A DNA stretch of 64,000 bases from the NCBI GenBank assembly GCA_964030785.1, contig OZ034968.1, forward strand, positions 73,209,427-73,273,426. The letters are read 5' to 3'. Positions 25,901 through 40,900 of this stretch are shown piece by piece. The first letter of the stretch is position 1; each line of letters starts with the position of its first letter. The stretch is from Siderastrea siderea (Eukaryota > Cnidaria > Anthozoa > Scleractinia > Rhizangiidae). The notes under the pieces were generated by a model. That model was not told the origin of the DNA. It did not search any database and saw only the letters and a list, made by a program, of their open reading frames with translations. Position numbers and translations under genes: made by a program.

Positions 25901-28900
25901 CAAAGTTGCAAGGTTGAATACAATTATTTATCTTATTTCCTCCGTCATCTATCTCCGTTTCTTTCTTTGGTAAACAAAAAGCGCACTACTTTCTCTCACT
26001 ATTATTTTTGTTTTGCTTCATTCGTTTCGCGCGATTCTATTGCCAGGTTCGTCAAAACATCCAAGGCTAATACGTACCTCGATCCTATGGCGATCTTGCT
26101 CGGCCTCTAGAAGAGCTTGTATTTCACCCAGTTTCGCTTCAGCATCAGACTTGATGGTGTAACTTTGCTTCTCAAAATTCTCCTTCTGTGCCTTTATTTC
26201 CAACTCTGAAACAAGAGGAAAAACACAAGATCAGCAAAGATTTTTGAGAAAATACTAAGATATGTTATGTTGGGAACTATAAACACATTTTAGCTGGTTA
26301 AATTAAATATTCACGGCGATCTTTCCGTAGAAATATCTTCATACCTCCATTTCGCGGGGATTTTCTGAGTAACTTTTCAATTAAATTCATTTTCTGGTCT
26401 ACCGCCTCGGTGGGCGAACGATACCGGAATGAGAAAAGCAGTGAAGGCTGTGAAGGATGTTTCCAAGCTGTCACTATGGCTCAATATGCGTTCACTTTCA
26501 TGTGTTCACAGCAAGTTGTCCATGAGGAAAACCTGACACCGAAATAAGACAAATTGCCTCCGATTTATGATTCACTTACACAGCGAGAAGACAAGAGCGA
26601 TATTTCGTTTTACGAAATGCTAGCCTTTAAAAAACCTCTTTTGAATGACTCTTCACTAGTGGAAGGCATTCTACAATGAAACGTTTCGAAAAGTGTTGTG
26701 ACACCACAAAGGTTCGTGGTGTTTTGTTGACAAATGTCTGCGCTGTAGTCCTATTGGCTCTCGCAAATGCATATCGACTTTGCTTGCCTATAACCACGAG
26801 ACTAATATAGTTCAGAAATGACCTCATTGTTTATCCTAAAAGGATCAACCGCTTATCGGGCCACCTGCTTCACCAAAACCAAAACAACAAACTGACCAAT
26901 CAGAAAGCAGTTCATATTAAAATCCACCAATCAGAAGTCTCTATTGACGCCAGGTGTATTGCATGCGGAGCTCGAGGCGAAATTGGCGCCAAACGCATGG
27001 ACCAGTTGCAAGCGGCTGGTTTTGTGCGAGCGCTATAATGAAAATGCTGCCTGCCTTCCAATAATGCGATTGTTAAAAATTTACTTGACATGTAAGCGGC
27101 GATGTGTTGAGTTTTAATTAACACGATAGATTGCTTAGTTTTATGACGCACTACAAATTCAATTTGAACTGCTTTTAGCATTCATGACACCGTACAAACA
27201 AAGCTCAATATTGACGAGACTGATCCGATTTAATATTAAAATGAAGATGCATTTCAAATGCACTTTAGAGTCTTTAAAACGGATTGAAGTAAAATTCTGC
27301 AAAATTGCTCGCTTAAAGTTACTCTTTCATTAAACATTCGCTCGAAACCGTCACTAAAATAAATAAAACAAACCAATTCAACTGTCAGTAGGAAGCAACT
27401 TAAAAGCTGCGCGAACTTAAAATTGTGAGCCTCGAGAATTAGATTCTGACCAAACTGTCATCCTATTTCTGCGTGCTTTCCAAAACGTGACGTTGGTTTA
27501 CTCGAGCACTGAAAAAACTGGCGTGTTATCCATAGCCTTCTACCTGGATGGTGATCAAATTTATTTTCTAACCAGTTACAGTTAAGTCGACTTACAGAAT
27601 ACAGTATTCTTTGTTTAGATGCACTACCAAATTTTCCCAACCAACCGTAAATGGTACACAAAAACAGTAATGGACATAAAATTAAAGCAAAGAAAGGAAA
27701 ATTGAGTAAAAATTGATTGCAAATGCTTCTTTATCAAAGAAATATTGACAGTAACGCCGCATACTATGCGTAAAAAATTAAACTTAAGTGAGACGATATC
27801 AACTAAACCGCAACCTCCCGCAAATTCGCGACGAATATTTTTACAGCAATTCTCATCACAGTTGAAGTGCTCAGTCATTAAGAAATCAGCTGCATGTTAA
27901 ATCAACAAAGCTTGTTCACTTGCATGGTTCCATGTAAGAAACTTAACCATAAAATAATAAAACAACTGCTGGAAAACCGCAAATTCCTGGTGCACAATGA
28001 CACTACAAAATATTTAACGTTTTGCGCACGTGTCTCCGACACGCGCGTGATTTAAGCTCCGTATCATCTCATATACATCGTATTGCCGAAAAGTGAAAAA
28101 AAGTATATTCGCGGAAGAGAAATTTGAGTTGTCTTTAAATGTGACTAAAACTACAGCGAAACGATAAACCAAACAAACAAACAAAAAATGCATTAAGACG
28201 GGCAATCATCAACAGACAAACTATTAACTAAAGTAGTTCAAGTTACGTGCATTGAAAAAACTCCGTAGCGTAATTGACCAGTGGAAATATACGTAGCGCG
28301 AAGCACTACTAACATTTACATACCAAAGTCTAACTTATTGACCGCCACAAAACTTATGCATTTCATGTTTACCGCCGACAACTATTTGCACCTTTAAAAA
28401 GACATAAATACACTCCTTATGAACCCAAGCGTGAGATAGTGTGGAGGTTCGAGTTGTGCCTTAAAACATATTAAACGTCGGACAAAGTTACGACGACTTT
28501 TTTCTTGTGTACGCTCGAAATCCAGCACCTTCGATTTCAAAAAATACATAGCGAAAACTTAGAGACAAGCGAAGCCAAAACGCAATAACTGGGGTTTTAA
28601 AAAAATAAAGTTTTCGTTTCTTGTTGTTCCCAAAAAGAAGCGTATTTCATGTTTCCTGAACGCACAGAACCGAAAAATAATAACGCAATATTCATACCTT
28701 GTGTTTCAATCTTCTTTCTTAAGTCTTCCGATAACTTGACGTAATCAACCTGTCAAAAAGACGAAGAAGGGTTAATTTCTGAGCATCTGGTGAATATATT
28801 TTCGTGCAACGAGAGAAAACTCTCATATAAGTGTACTGCGTAAAAGTAAAAACCTCGCGTGGTCGAAATGGCTCGTACGGTCGCACAAAAATGGCTTTTG

Positions 28901-31900
28901 CCAAACACGAGAATATGGCAGGATGTTTGTGACAGCAAGTACACTGCCTAATGGCCCTCAGTTCCGAAGTGAATTTCAAATGAGGATTTTAACCAAAGAA
29001 AGCAACGTAAATTATACTTGCAAATCACAAAATTCGGTCAATCACAGAATTGTCATGATCTTCGCTTCCTGAAAAAAATCTGCATAAAACATACATCGAC
29101 CGAAAAGTAGTCGAACACGTATTGTGACACCGCCTAACTTAAAAAAAAAAACTTGTAAAAAGACAGCTAATTACAAAACAGCCGCATGTTACGCTTGATA
29201 AACACTCAGTTTCCTTTTTTTCTTTGTAAATTCGCGCCAAAATTATATTCTCTGTAGAAAGATGACACATGGGCTAACATCAAAATGCAATTAACAAACC
29301 CTAAATTCGTCGAAAATAGATCGTCACGGCATACTACTCCGCAAACGAACTCTTGCATGTCGACAAAACGGCTCGAGATGTTGTCGCTAATAGGGCTTCA
29401 CTCGTACATTTGGAAGTAATTTCTCCAGTCTTTTCACCAGTTACTCCAATATTGCCTCGTGGAGACGGCGTGTCAGAACAGAAATAGTAGCAAATGGTTC
29501 TAATAGTCAATAAAATAAAATCTGCCTTAGCAACCTTTTCTTACACTTAAGCATTCATTGTTAAAGGAAAAGCTTCATGCTGAGGGTTTATTATTTTGAG
29601 CCGTCTGGTTATCTTTGCTGTATACATTCGGCCACGTGGTTGAATATACAGACAATATTCTGAACAGGTTATCCTGAATTTCCCACTGTTTCTTGTCACG
29701 CATTGGCGAGGTTGAGTGAATGGAATATGGCCGAAATATCAACTTGTAGAAATGCGATATAAATCAGTAGTAGTAAAGAAAAAATATATATGCAAAGCCG
29801 AGAAACTGGAAAACCATTATAATAGCCACTACAAGAAACTCGAACGTTAAATGTTATCTAGGCTGCTCACGCTTGCTTATTTTGTAATTTTCAGGTGTCG
29901 GGTTAGAAGATATACTAAACAAAGATGGATGAGACAGTGCGCACAAGGTCAGCGGTATGATAAAAAATGACAGATTAGAATAACCAAACATTTCGTTGAA
30001 AAGCATGTTGGACTACCCTGTTAAAAATGCTCTTTGTAAAACCGTGAAACGAAAATGCCAGATCCATTTCGTTTACCCAAATCCCCCCTGTTGGTTTTTA
30101 ATTCTCAACTGAGTTGCCCATATCCGGTCATTTTACATGTGTAAAAGTTCGATAATCTTTCAAAAATCTTTCAGAGGGAATATTGATGTTTGAGCGCTGA
30201 ATAAAGTATTAAGAAGACATTAAACATAGAACAGTTTAACTCACAAGTGGCCTAGCAGTATGGTGTCCTTCTCTGGCGATGCTTATAGTTATAGTGGTTT
30301 TGCAGTCACTGTGACCACAAAACGTAACGCATTTTGAAAGTGCTTAATGGGACGCAACATTCAGGTCTTTCCGGAATCGACTCCAGTATTCGAAAGTCTA
30401 AAAGATGACATGCTCGTGAGGTAAAACTTACTTTCAACAATTTTGGTTCAGTTTGTTTTCCCATACAGAATTTCCGTTTTATTAATTTTGGTAAAATAAA
30501 TAAAGCGTTGCGTCATCTGTGAACATTTTACGTGAAACACGCCATACAAACCATGAGGCATTTGCGTTATGTTAGCGATGCGGAAACCAACCTCAGGCTA
30601 GGTGTGATAAGATATATTTAGTACTGGTAAGATTATTAACTATGTCCCACAAATTCAAGACCACAGAGGTAAAAACGTTTTAAAGAAGACAAAAAACTTG
30701 GCGCCAACTTGTACAGCATAACATAATCCACACACACAACATCCCCTGCAACCGCCCCCCCCCCCCCCCCCACCTCCAATGCAAGAGCTCGATAGCTCTC
30801 ATTTGAATTATCACACTTCAGGATTTCAACTACGGGTTCAAAAGCTTAGAATTACCTTGAACTACAGGATTTAAAATATATATATAATTACACATACTCT
30901 ATGTGGCTTGGGCACAAATCTGCTCAACTTACATCCACGTTGATGTATGCCGTAGTGGTGATCTTGAGCGCCCGCTGACCAAAGTCCAGCGTGCATCGAG
31001 TTTCGGTCACATCTCTTAGCAACGGTGAAACACACATCTGTTAATATTTGAAAACAGCTAAGTTATCCGCGAGAAAAAGCATCTATTACAAACTAATCAT
31101 AAAATTGTACGAGCGCTATAAGGTTATCCCGTTCTCCATATATTCTGCTCTGTTTTGTTAAATTATAACCGCATAAAAATGGCAGCTACCGCCGACCAAT
31201 TAAGGCGTTTTTCAGCGCTGTCGGCTTTCTGACGTTAACCGTAAAGGCAACCTAGTTCCCAGGGTCTTAGGAAAGGGAAGAAAACTCACCACAAAACTAG
31301 TTTTGCAGTTTCCACCAAGGCTGTCCTGTAAAAGTCGAGTCAGTGAAGAATTTCTGTACGGGATGTGAGTTCTTTTCTTGCCTTCAGACAGTGCGTGTAT
31401 TGTGTTACTATAGGGTAAAAGACAACAAATCAGATGAAAAAATAGGGTTAAAATGACGGAGAAAGATGAGAGTGTCGCTACGCACGTGCATCATGGATCC
31501 ATACGTACCCCAGTTCTAAGAGGGATAGGTTAACGGTCTGTAGTTCTGATAGTCGTTCCCCTTCAACCCCGGCCTTCTTTATCCGTTCGCTTCCAGCGAG
31601 GTCACAGCTGTTCAAGAGAAATTTTACGTAAGTAGAAAACAAAAGTGGCGCTCCTCGGTACAGTGCACTATGCATCGTGTAGCGTATACTGTATACCAAA
31701 AATGCGTAGAATGCTCGGTCAGCGTCATCTTGTTGAGTATACGATTTCCTTAAGCCTCATCCTCCTCATCATCATCATCACCATATCCCTTATTTAAACA
31801 TGATAAAAATCTTAAAGCAAAATGTTTATGGACTCATGTAATATACAGGGCAAAAATTCAAATTAGATACAATACACAAATACGGTAATTCTCCTAAGAA

Positions 31901-34900
31901 CAATATTCAATAAGAAATTAGGAGAGATTACGCAGGAAGAGCCTGTGTAATCCCGCACGACGGCAAGCGCGACAGTGGAATTTGACCACGCTTCAAGCCC
32001 CGATCTGTGCCCTACGCATGCCAGGTGTATAAATAGAGGGTGCTAATGGGGGTACCCAATTGTCAGTAAACTACTAATTTTTCGTCCAAATGTCAGTTAA
32101 CTACTATTTTTTTGGCCAATTGTCAGTTAACTACTAATTGTAGTTAGCTATTAACTTTCCTTTTTACAGCGCAAATTATTGCGTCATAACCCGAATTTTT
32201 CTTACGTGAATCATCCTTGGGGATGAGACCTTACTCAAATCAAGAAATAAATTACAGCTTCTGGACATGAAAATAATTATTTAAAAAAAACCAATTAAAT
32301 CAAGATTAATCAGAAATCTTGCTCATTACGAAAGGGCTTGTGTATTGTCGACCTCTAATCAATTATTGACTCGCCACTGGAGCTTCGCGCTTCGACCTTC
32401 TTGTGATCTTTTCGCGTCAAAAGCAATCGGCAATCGGCTCTTAGAGCCGGCTTCATGCTGAAGTAACTGCACCTAAACACAATGACTGGGGGCCAGTCAG
32501 ACTCGTACCCAGTCGCTATTTTTCCTTCGCCCCTTCCCATTGTCACCCCGCGTGCCTCAATAGAATCCAATCTTCTCTCCCTTTACCCCGGAATCATACA
32601 TGACTGGGTACGAGTCTGAGGGCCACTGGTAGACTTACATGTTAATTCTTCCAGTTATAAGCACATCTTCACGGATCCTGATGCTTTCCAAGAATGACTC
32701 GTCGTCATCATCATCCTGAACGCAAGGATATGAATTAGGTAAGTGTGGAGTTTACTGAAAGGCTAATATATAGTCACGAATCCTATTCTATATCGTCATG
32801 ACCTTCAAACTACAACTGTGATTGTGAAATACTAAAATTTAGGCCCCGTTTACATGAGTTATTTCATCCCGGGATGAGTTTCAACCCGGGATGAGTTTCA
32901 ACCCGGGATGACTTTCATCTCATCCCGGGATGACTTTCATCTCGGTGTTTGGTCATTTACCTGTAAGTGTTTACATGATTCAGTTGGAGCAAAAATGCGT
33001 TCGCCCCGGGATGAATTCATCCTGGTCTTCAGCACCGGGATGAAATCATCCCGGGGCGAACACATTTTTGCTCCAAATCATGTAAACACTCAAAGGTAAA
33101 TGACCAGACACCGAGATGAAAGTCATCCCGGGATGAGATACAAGTCATCCCGGGATGAAATAACTCATGTAAACGGCGCCTTAGTAAAAACCATCTGAAG
33201 TCCAGTTCTTTCACAGGCCGACGTACCAAGTGTCAACCTTGTCCTGTCGTGTCCAACCTACTCTATTGTTTAGAAAAAATGATTTTGTGACGATAGAATA
33301 ACATTAAGGGAGAATAACTGGGATGTCGCCTTACTCTGGCAATTGAAAAAAAAAAAACAATGTAACGCGAGATTTCAAACGAAACTGAGTGCCCTTGGAT
33401 ATACTCATGTACACGACAAATCCGACAAAACTCACATCACCAAAGCCAAATTCCGGGATATCAGGACTTCCAGGACCTCTCTATAAAAGAAATAAAAGTA
33501 CATCATGAATCAGTTTTATGAACCCTCAAATAAGTGCCTCAACAAACCAGCCGATGGTTTTGTTGAAGAGGGCCTCTTACCCATCCTTCACTTTCCGTTC
33601 CGCTTTCCAGTGAGGAGTCCATCGAAAACTGTAGATCACTTCCTTCTGACCCGCTTGGTGAGTTCAGCAAAGACTCTTCTGATTCCGCGAATCCATGCGT
33701 CAGTTCCCCAACAGACCAGCGGTTTGGCTGCGGAGCAGCCGTAACTGAGATCTCTGGTAGTGACGACAAGTGCATGCTATGCCGATGTGTGTCTGAGCGT
33801 GCTGGGGTCGAGGTCTTGCGCGGTATAAAGCTCTGTGGTCTGCTTGAGGTAAGTTTGGAGGGCAATCTCGGTGGTTTATTTTCCTCACGAAGACGGTCTA
33901 AACTACTTGTAGATCTTGCTGGCTTGCGTGATGACAAACTACGTGACGGAGAAGGCGTGACAGGCGAAGAAGATGGTAGAAGACTACTTTCACTGACACT
34001 GGAGATACCTGTGTAAAAGAAAACAAATAAAGTGTCGAGAAGAACTCTATACCAGAGATCAAACATTCCACTTACGGCGGATCTCTAAATGAAAAGTACT
34101 GGAGGTCGGAAGGACTCTCATTAGCCCCTGAGCCAAACATTGCAGGCGTGAAAGCGACGTGGAGGTGCGCTCAGTCCCAAGCGCAGCAAAGCACACATGA
34201 CGTTTACGTTGCTGAGCAACGTTTACTACCTAACCGTTGCCGTGGAAAAACAGGCAGTTTTTTGCTATACTCGTGCGACCGACTGACGTGACATTCCCGA
34301 GCATGGGTGTATACTGATCATTATGTACGTCGGTGATTTTCACTCATATGGAAGAAAAAATATGATCCAAAGTCCCTGCACACAGTTAACGTTGGTTCAC
34401 GTCACAATCCGTGGAAATTATAGAGGTTAGATGAGGTGAAAGTTTGAATTCAGTTGATGCACTCGAAAAACGTTATTGATTTGCCGGGAAAATTTCGAGA
34501 CCATGTGCTATATTTCTGGCATTTGATACCTGTTGCAGCTGCTTTGACGCCACCTTTGGAGCGTGTTCTTTCCACCTTTATCTGACACACGGAGTGGGAT
34601 CTGATGTTAAGTGACAAAAAAGAGTCAGTAGAGCCAAACAACCGTCTGAACGTGTTTTGTGCTTTTACAAGGGCCGCCAACGGCTGGCTATAAAAGCAGG
34701 GACTGAGTCCACCCTCATGCGACACCAAGACATTAACGTTACAGAAATTTCACGCAGGAGAAATGATCCCTCACGGAATTGTGGCCGTTAAAAACGGCTT
34801 TAAAATAACATCTCACGGCAAATTCTAATTCGGTTCCTTTTTTTATTACAGAGAATAATTTACAGACAATTACAGTTTACGACTATTTCACTATTTTGCA

Positions 34901-37900
34901 GACCAAAGTCTGCGGTTCTTAGGCTCAAACAAAAGGGCCATCAGTTCTACTAGAGGGAACACACTTTTAAAGCCCCGCCTAAACGGTCAAACATTTTCGT
35001 CCAACATCGTGTTTGTCACACAAAACGTTCGGTGGCTAAACGGGCAAACAATGTTTGACAAACATCGGACAATGGAAATGTAAAGTTAAGAGAGGGTTCA
35101 AAACAGTAAAACATGTTCTTCCAACACGATATTGGACGAAAATGTTTGATCGTTCATCCGGGGCTTAAGATTAGCAAGTATAATTTAAGCGTTGCCTTTC
35201 TACACAGGAAAAGATTGTAAGAGTGACAGTGACAGTGAGTTTTCGAAATCCAGTGGAGCGCTGTTTGTGAGATGCAGGATCATACATCTTGTACTATTAA
35301 TACCTGCTAGAAACTCGATTCATTCGAGTTTCACCAAAAATGAGCTTCTTCTTTCCCAGTTTTAGCAAAGCAAGAACTTCAGCAGTGTCACGCACAACAA
35401 AGGTTGAAAGGTTTTCCACATACACACCTGTAATACAAGACATTGAATAGCTGTGTATTCTAAATTCATTGATTAGGATTTATCTGACATGAACGTAACT
35501 GATTGGAAATGGGAAATGGCTACGATGTCCACATCTCTTGGAGGTACAGTGTACTGAAACCACAGCACCCAAGTCTAGAGGTGTCTGTTGGTGAGAGTTG
35601 CTCATGGTCCAGTCTCTTTTTTGATCCAGCAGGTGCCCATCTGTGAGAAACAACCATCAAATAGGTACCCATCCTAAAGTGTAAAAATCTTTATGACTAA
35701 CCTCTAAGAGGTGCCTTCGTTAGAACCCATCCCTTAGTAAAAAGATGCCAGTTTGGAAATCGAATAATATAAGATGGCTATCTTGAAGACCATCTATAAC
35801 ACGTACATTGTACGAAGTGCCTCCATCTCTCATTCAACAGATACTCTTTAAGGCTCATGCTAAGAAATAATGTTTAAACTGTTTAATGTTTTATACCTTT
35901 TTTGGGATCCTCTCTCAGCACTAACTCAACTTTGGAGTTAGCATTAAGCAAGTCAAAAATTTTTTCTTGATAGATCTGGAGATAGGACATGCACACCTAG
36001 AAAAAGTTAACAAAATCAATTTACTATTCTGGATACATAAAGAAGTGTAAAATGTTAGTCTATTCCCAGCCATTTGTTTAGAGCATTGGGCAATTTTTTA
36101 CTTGCCTTGAGTTCCTTCTAGCCATATGGCAATAATTTAATTACTTGTTTACTTTCTAGTAATAGTAACGGTTCACTTGTTTACCCCATAGTCATGGTAA
36201 CTGTTTTCTTGTTTACCTTGTAGTCATGGTATTTGTCAAGATGAATCCTCCTAAATATTTTTTCAACTACTTGAACACAGATCCCATCACTTGACATCAT
36301 GGTGTGGGTCTTTCCTGTTAAGAAATATCATGAAAGCATTTTAACATTTCCTCTACTTCACTGATTTACGTGCATGTAATCCCCCTTTCAACAACTTAAA
36401 CCTGTTTGAGACATGAGTTTTTGTACCCTATTTAAGATCCAGCCTATACAACCGACCTATTCCATCTATCAGACTTAAGTGTAACACAAAATGGTCCTCT
36501 AGCTACTAACAAAATGGCTTAATAACTACCACTAGACTTTGGTAACTGTAAATACAGTCGAGCCTTGATTATCCAGATTCAGTGGGACTGCTGACTGAAA
36601 AGTTGTAATCAAGAGTCCAGATTTATAAGGAAGAAAAATGGATTTTTCTCAATGTAACTCAATCAAAATTGAATATGATAAATCACCAAACAAGACTTGG
36701 TTTCAGAGGATACTGTATTTACAGACAGCTAAATTATCCTCATGTTCGACTTTCCCTTTTTTGATAGCATTCTTCGTTACATTTCCCTGGGGAACGTTAA
36801 CATGAGTAAACGAATTGGTGAAGCCTGTTGAAATTCACACTTTTTCCACTCAAAGATGTCATGACCATCACTTAATGTTTATAAAATAAATATATCAGGG
36901 CCACTGAGAATAAGACAACAATGCACAATCAAAAGTCCAGAGAATCAAGGTTTAATGACTGCATATCTCAAATAAAGTCCAAAGCACCTCCCATCCCCCA
37001 TAAACCAGGGTTCATTCATCTGCAGAGATCCACCTACTTTTTACTGACAAACAGCCCTTTTTCCATAGTGTTGCAGAGTTGAATATTATCTTTTTTTGGT
37101 GGGGAGTGTGTGTGGTGGGGGGGGGGGGGGGGCATCCCATGAGGGGTATTCCATGCCATGCCATTTTCTGTGTCCTTCCCTGAGGGCTCCTTACTCTTAC
37201 AGTTTCCTTCTCTCCCACTTCTCTTCTTGTTCTTTTATTGCAAACTTTTATGTCTCTTACCTGTGCCTGTCTGACCATATGCCATGAGAGTTCCATTGAA
37301 GCCTGAGAACACTGCATCAACCAGTGGCCTGCCAACAGTATTAAAGACCTACAAAAATATGTGGAAATAGCCAAAAATGAAAGAACACAATTATTTGGTT
37401 GCATGTTATTTTGGAAAAATTTAAAAGGTTTTTAAGGTTTGTACATAATAAAAAGCGCTTACAGACATCATAGGTACTGTAACAAACCTGTCCATTGCTT
37501 GCTTGAGGGGTGAATATTTTGTCAAACTTATATCGTCTTTCCTTGGCATCATTGAGCGAAACCTGTTCACATATATGACACAGTACACTATTAACATCCT
37601 TTTAAAGGTTCGTAAATATTGAGTGTGATGAAGGTTACTTTGAAACCATGGACATCTGCAAACATTAATTTAACTGGAGCCAAATCAAAAGGAATGGATA
37701 AAGACAAGTGGTGAGTCCAGCTGTTGAAATGGTGCCAACATTAATGGTACTATTTTGAAATAAAATGACCATGATTGGATCATAAAATCAAGGTAAAATC
37801 ACAAAGCTGTAATTGAAAGCAGTCTGACTAATAAAACTAAATATTTTTTTGTGAAGTAGTGCCTTTTGTGTTGAGATCACTGCAGGCCCCACTTTTGTTA

Positions 37901-40900
37901 AGTATAGAGTGTGTTCCACACATTTAATCAGCAGTTTAAGCAGCATGTCTAAACATTTAAGTTTCTACTGTGTTTCAAATACTGGTATTCTAAGAATTTT
38001 TTTTGGGGGGGGGGGGAGGGATAAACTAATTTTGATGTTCTATTTTTTTAAATCCTCATTCAATTTCCATGCTGAATCAGCCTGCATGACTTCTAAAATG
38101 CTTCTCAAAGTACCAATCTCTCTCAACAGCTTCAGCAGGGGTGTGAGGAAAAAAAACAGCATGCACTTTGACCATGGCTAACTAGCAGTTGTATACTTTT
38201 AATTAGCGCTGACAAATTTGCAACTCAGAGCTTGAAATCTAAACTCTCAAAATCAATTATCAAAAAATATTTTACAAACATCTCTTGCATGATTCATTCA
38301 ACAAAATCAGGAATTCTAGAAAAAACAACTTGCATTAACCTCTACAGCTAAACAAATGTTTGATTCGTGTCAATTGCAAAAAAAAACAAAACAATTAAAA
38401 CAAAAACAAAAACATCCTAGTGCTTGAGCAAGCAGCAGGAGAAATTTGTTGTTTGATAGCATGTTTGTTATTTAACAATATATTTTGGCCCTCCTGTTGA
38501 AGTGCCTCCCAAAAAGGGTGGAAGAAAAGTTGTTTTGCATTTTGTGGTCTTATAACCTCTCTTGTTAATGCCTATATTTCACATTCTTTGCATTGTTGGT
38601 GTCCTAAAATAATCATTGCCGGTATTAACCAGGGACAATTAAATCAATCTAGTACTGTCCATTTAACCCAGTTCAATCAATTTCTATGTTACGTTTGTAC
38701 TAAGGACTTTAAGTCATCGTAAATTGTTTAGGGGAGAAGATAAAAGACTCATGACAAGAAATCTATGAGACAATAAAATGGGAAATGATATAAACCGAAA
38801 TACTGTTTGTCGGTCTGTTCCGAAAAGACTAGAAAAACAATTGTCTAATTGTTTCATGCATTGTTCTTATCAGTTGCAAGAAGTCTTCAAAATCCGGGCT
38901 GATTTTTAAACTGTCAGCATTAAAAATAATATAACTTTGATCTCGTCTAACTAACCATTCTTGAAAATACAATCTGTGTATTGTCCTTGTAAGAATTACT
39001 GAATTTGATCTATTGATGAGACGACATAAATTAAGACTACGAAAATTAAACATGGCCCGTGCGCAATTAATTTGTTATTGACAGCGTAAATTAGAGATTC
39101 GTAAAAGAAAATACTGCTGACAAGCTTAGAAATTAAGCGCTGCGGTGAAAAGGTACAAACGCTTCACTTGATGTTTAGTACACTTGGCTAATAAGTATGT
39201 GTAAAAAACACTAAAATCAGCTAACTAATTTATTCGCGCGACAGTGAAATACACGTTAAAAAGACTTTGTTCACCTTATTATTGTTATTTTATGTATAAA
39301 ACGTTCACAGTTTGCCTTTTCAGATTAATAAAAACATTCCAGAAAAGATGAGAACCCTTGAATTTGTCAGGAAATAGCACATCAACGCGGAAATAAAATA
39401 TTTGAAAAATATAATTCGAGTGCACGTGAAAACCATCACGCGAAGCTCCCGTAGTGGACAAATTCCTTTTCGGTCAAAAATTAAATAAACAAACAAACTA
39501 AAATGCTTACCTCAGATCTGGCGGACTCCACATCAACACCAAGACTTTCTTGCCTTTTCGATTCTTCGAGAGTCCTTGGTCGTACACGGACGTAGACGCG
39601 AATTCTGTCCGATTCTATATTGGACGCGGAAAGCATAAAAGCGTAAATTAACGCTAGTCACGCGGTCGGTTCCGAATAACCTTTTGCTAAGCTGATGTTT
39701 ATACCGCGTGCGTATTATATCAGCCTTTTGATTGTTTTGTTGTGTATTTAATGTGTCCAAGAACAAAGTGCCATTCGAGACAGAGCAAACGCCAAACTAA
39801 ACACTCAGATGAAATGCCAAACAAATGAACACATAATACTATTGTGAAGGATTCAACAAGTACTGCTATTTAACTCACCGCCTTCCCGTGATCTTAAAGG
39901 CTTCTTATCTCTCATCTGGCCTTAGATAAATATACCCAGTGCTACGGAAGCCAAAATGTGGTTCCTGTAAGGCTAGATTTCAAAACATCCATTTCATAAC
40001 CCGATTGCCTGCCGCCAAATCACCGTCAAATGCTCTACGCACAGCTCATGCAAATTAACAGCTACTTGAGATAAATTCGCTTATTCAATGACACACGTGA
40101 CAACATTACCACCAACCCTGTAAATTTTGCTCCAATATTTTATTTCCTGTTGTGACAAACAATAAAACTTGATATTGAGTGGAAAAGCAAGTTTTCAAGT
40201 ACTTCTAGAAGACTGAAGTATGTTTATACATCAAATAAATACGGTGGCCCATATCTGCAAAACACAACAACAAATTCTTTAACACAAATTCAAATTCACT
40301 AAACACAACAACAAATTCTTAAACACAAATTCAAATTCACTAAACACAACAACAAATTCTTAAACACAAATTCAAATTTACTAAACACAACACAGTACAG
40401 CAAATTCGTTTAACAAAAATTCAAATTCAATAGACACAACAACAAATTCGTTAAACACAAATCAAAATGCACTAAACACAACAACAAATTTGTTAAACAC
40501 AAATCAAAATGCAGTAAACACAACAACAAATTCGTTAAACACAAACCAAAATGCAGTAAACACAACAACAAATTCGTTAAACACAAATCAAAATGCACCA
40601 AACACAAAGCAGAAGTGATATAATTCATGACAATTATTCAACGTCTAAACCCAACATTTGTCAACCGCTGACAACTCGCTTTTACAAAAGCCCGCCATTT
40701 TCTGCCATTTAAAAGTGTGAAGAAGGTAGAAGATGGATGGTTTTCTTAAGTGCTTGTATTGCTCGGAAGAGCTCGAGACCACGTTCGTGTTTTGTCCCAG
40801 ATGTGGAACAGCTGTCGATGAAGAGGAGGTTCTCATACGTTATTACTTCGATCGTGGATTTCATTACTCGATCATTTTACAATTATTGAAGAAGTACCAC

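Noticed and set aside
39511..39636. Kinesin translation starting at the ATG at 39634-39636
   Set aside because: The ATG would work as an open start, but an acceptor at CCAATATAG (39615-39616) joins in phase to exon 39879-39920 and that in turn to 48213-48240. Three consecutive phase matches favour the spliced start.
40410..40628. 72-codon Leu/Cys-rich open frame on the minus strand
   Set aside because: It is a translation of the minisatellite in the left terminal repeat. Its periodic protein is an artefact.
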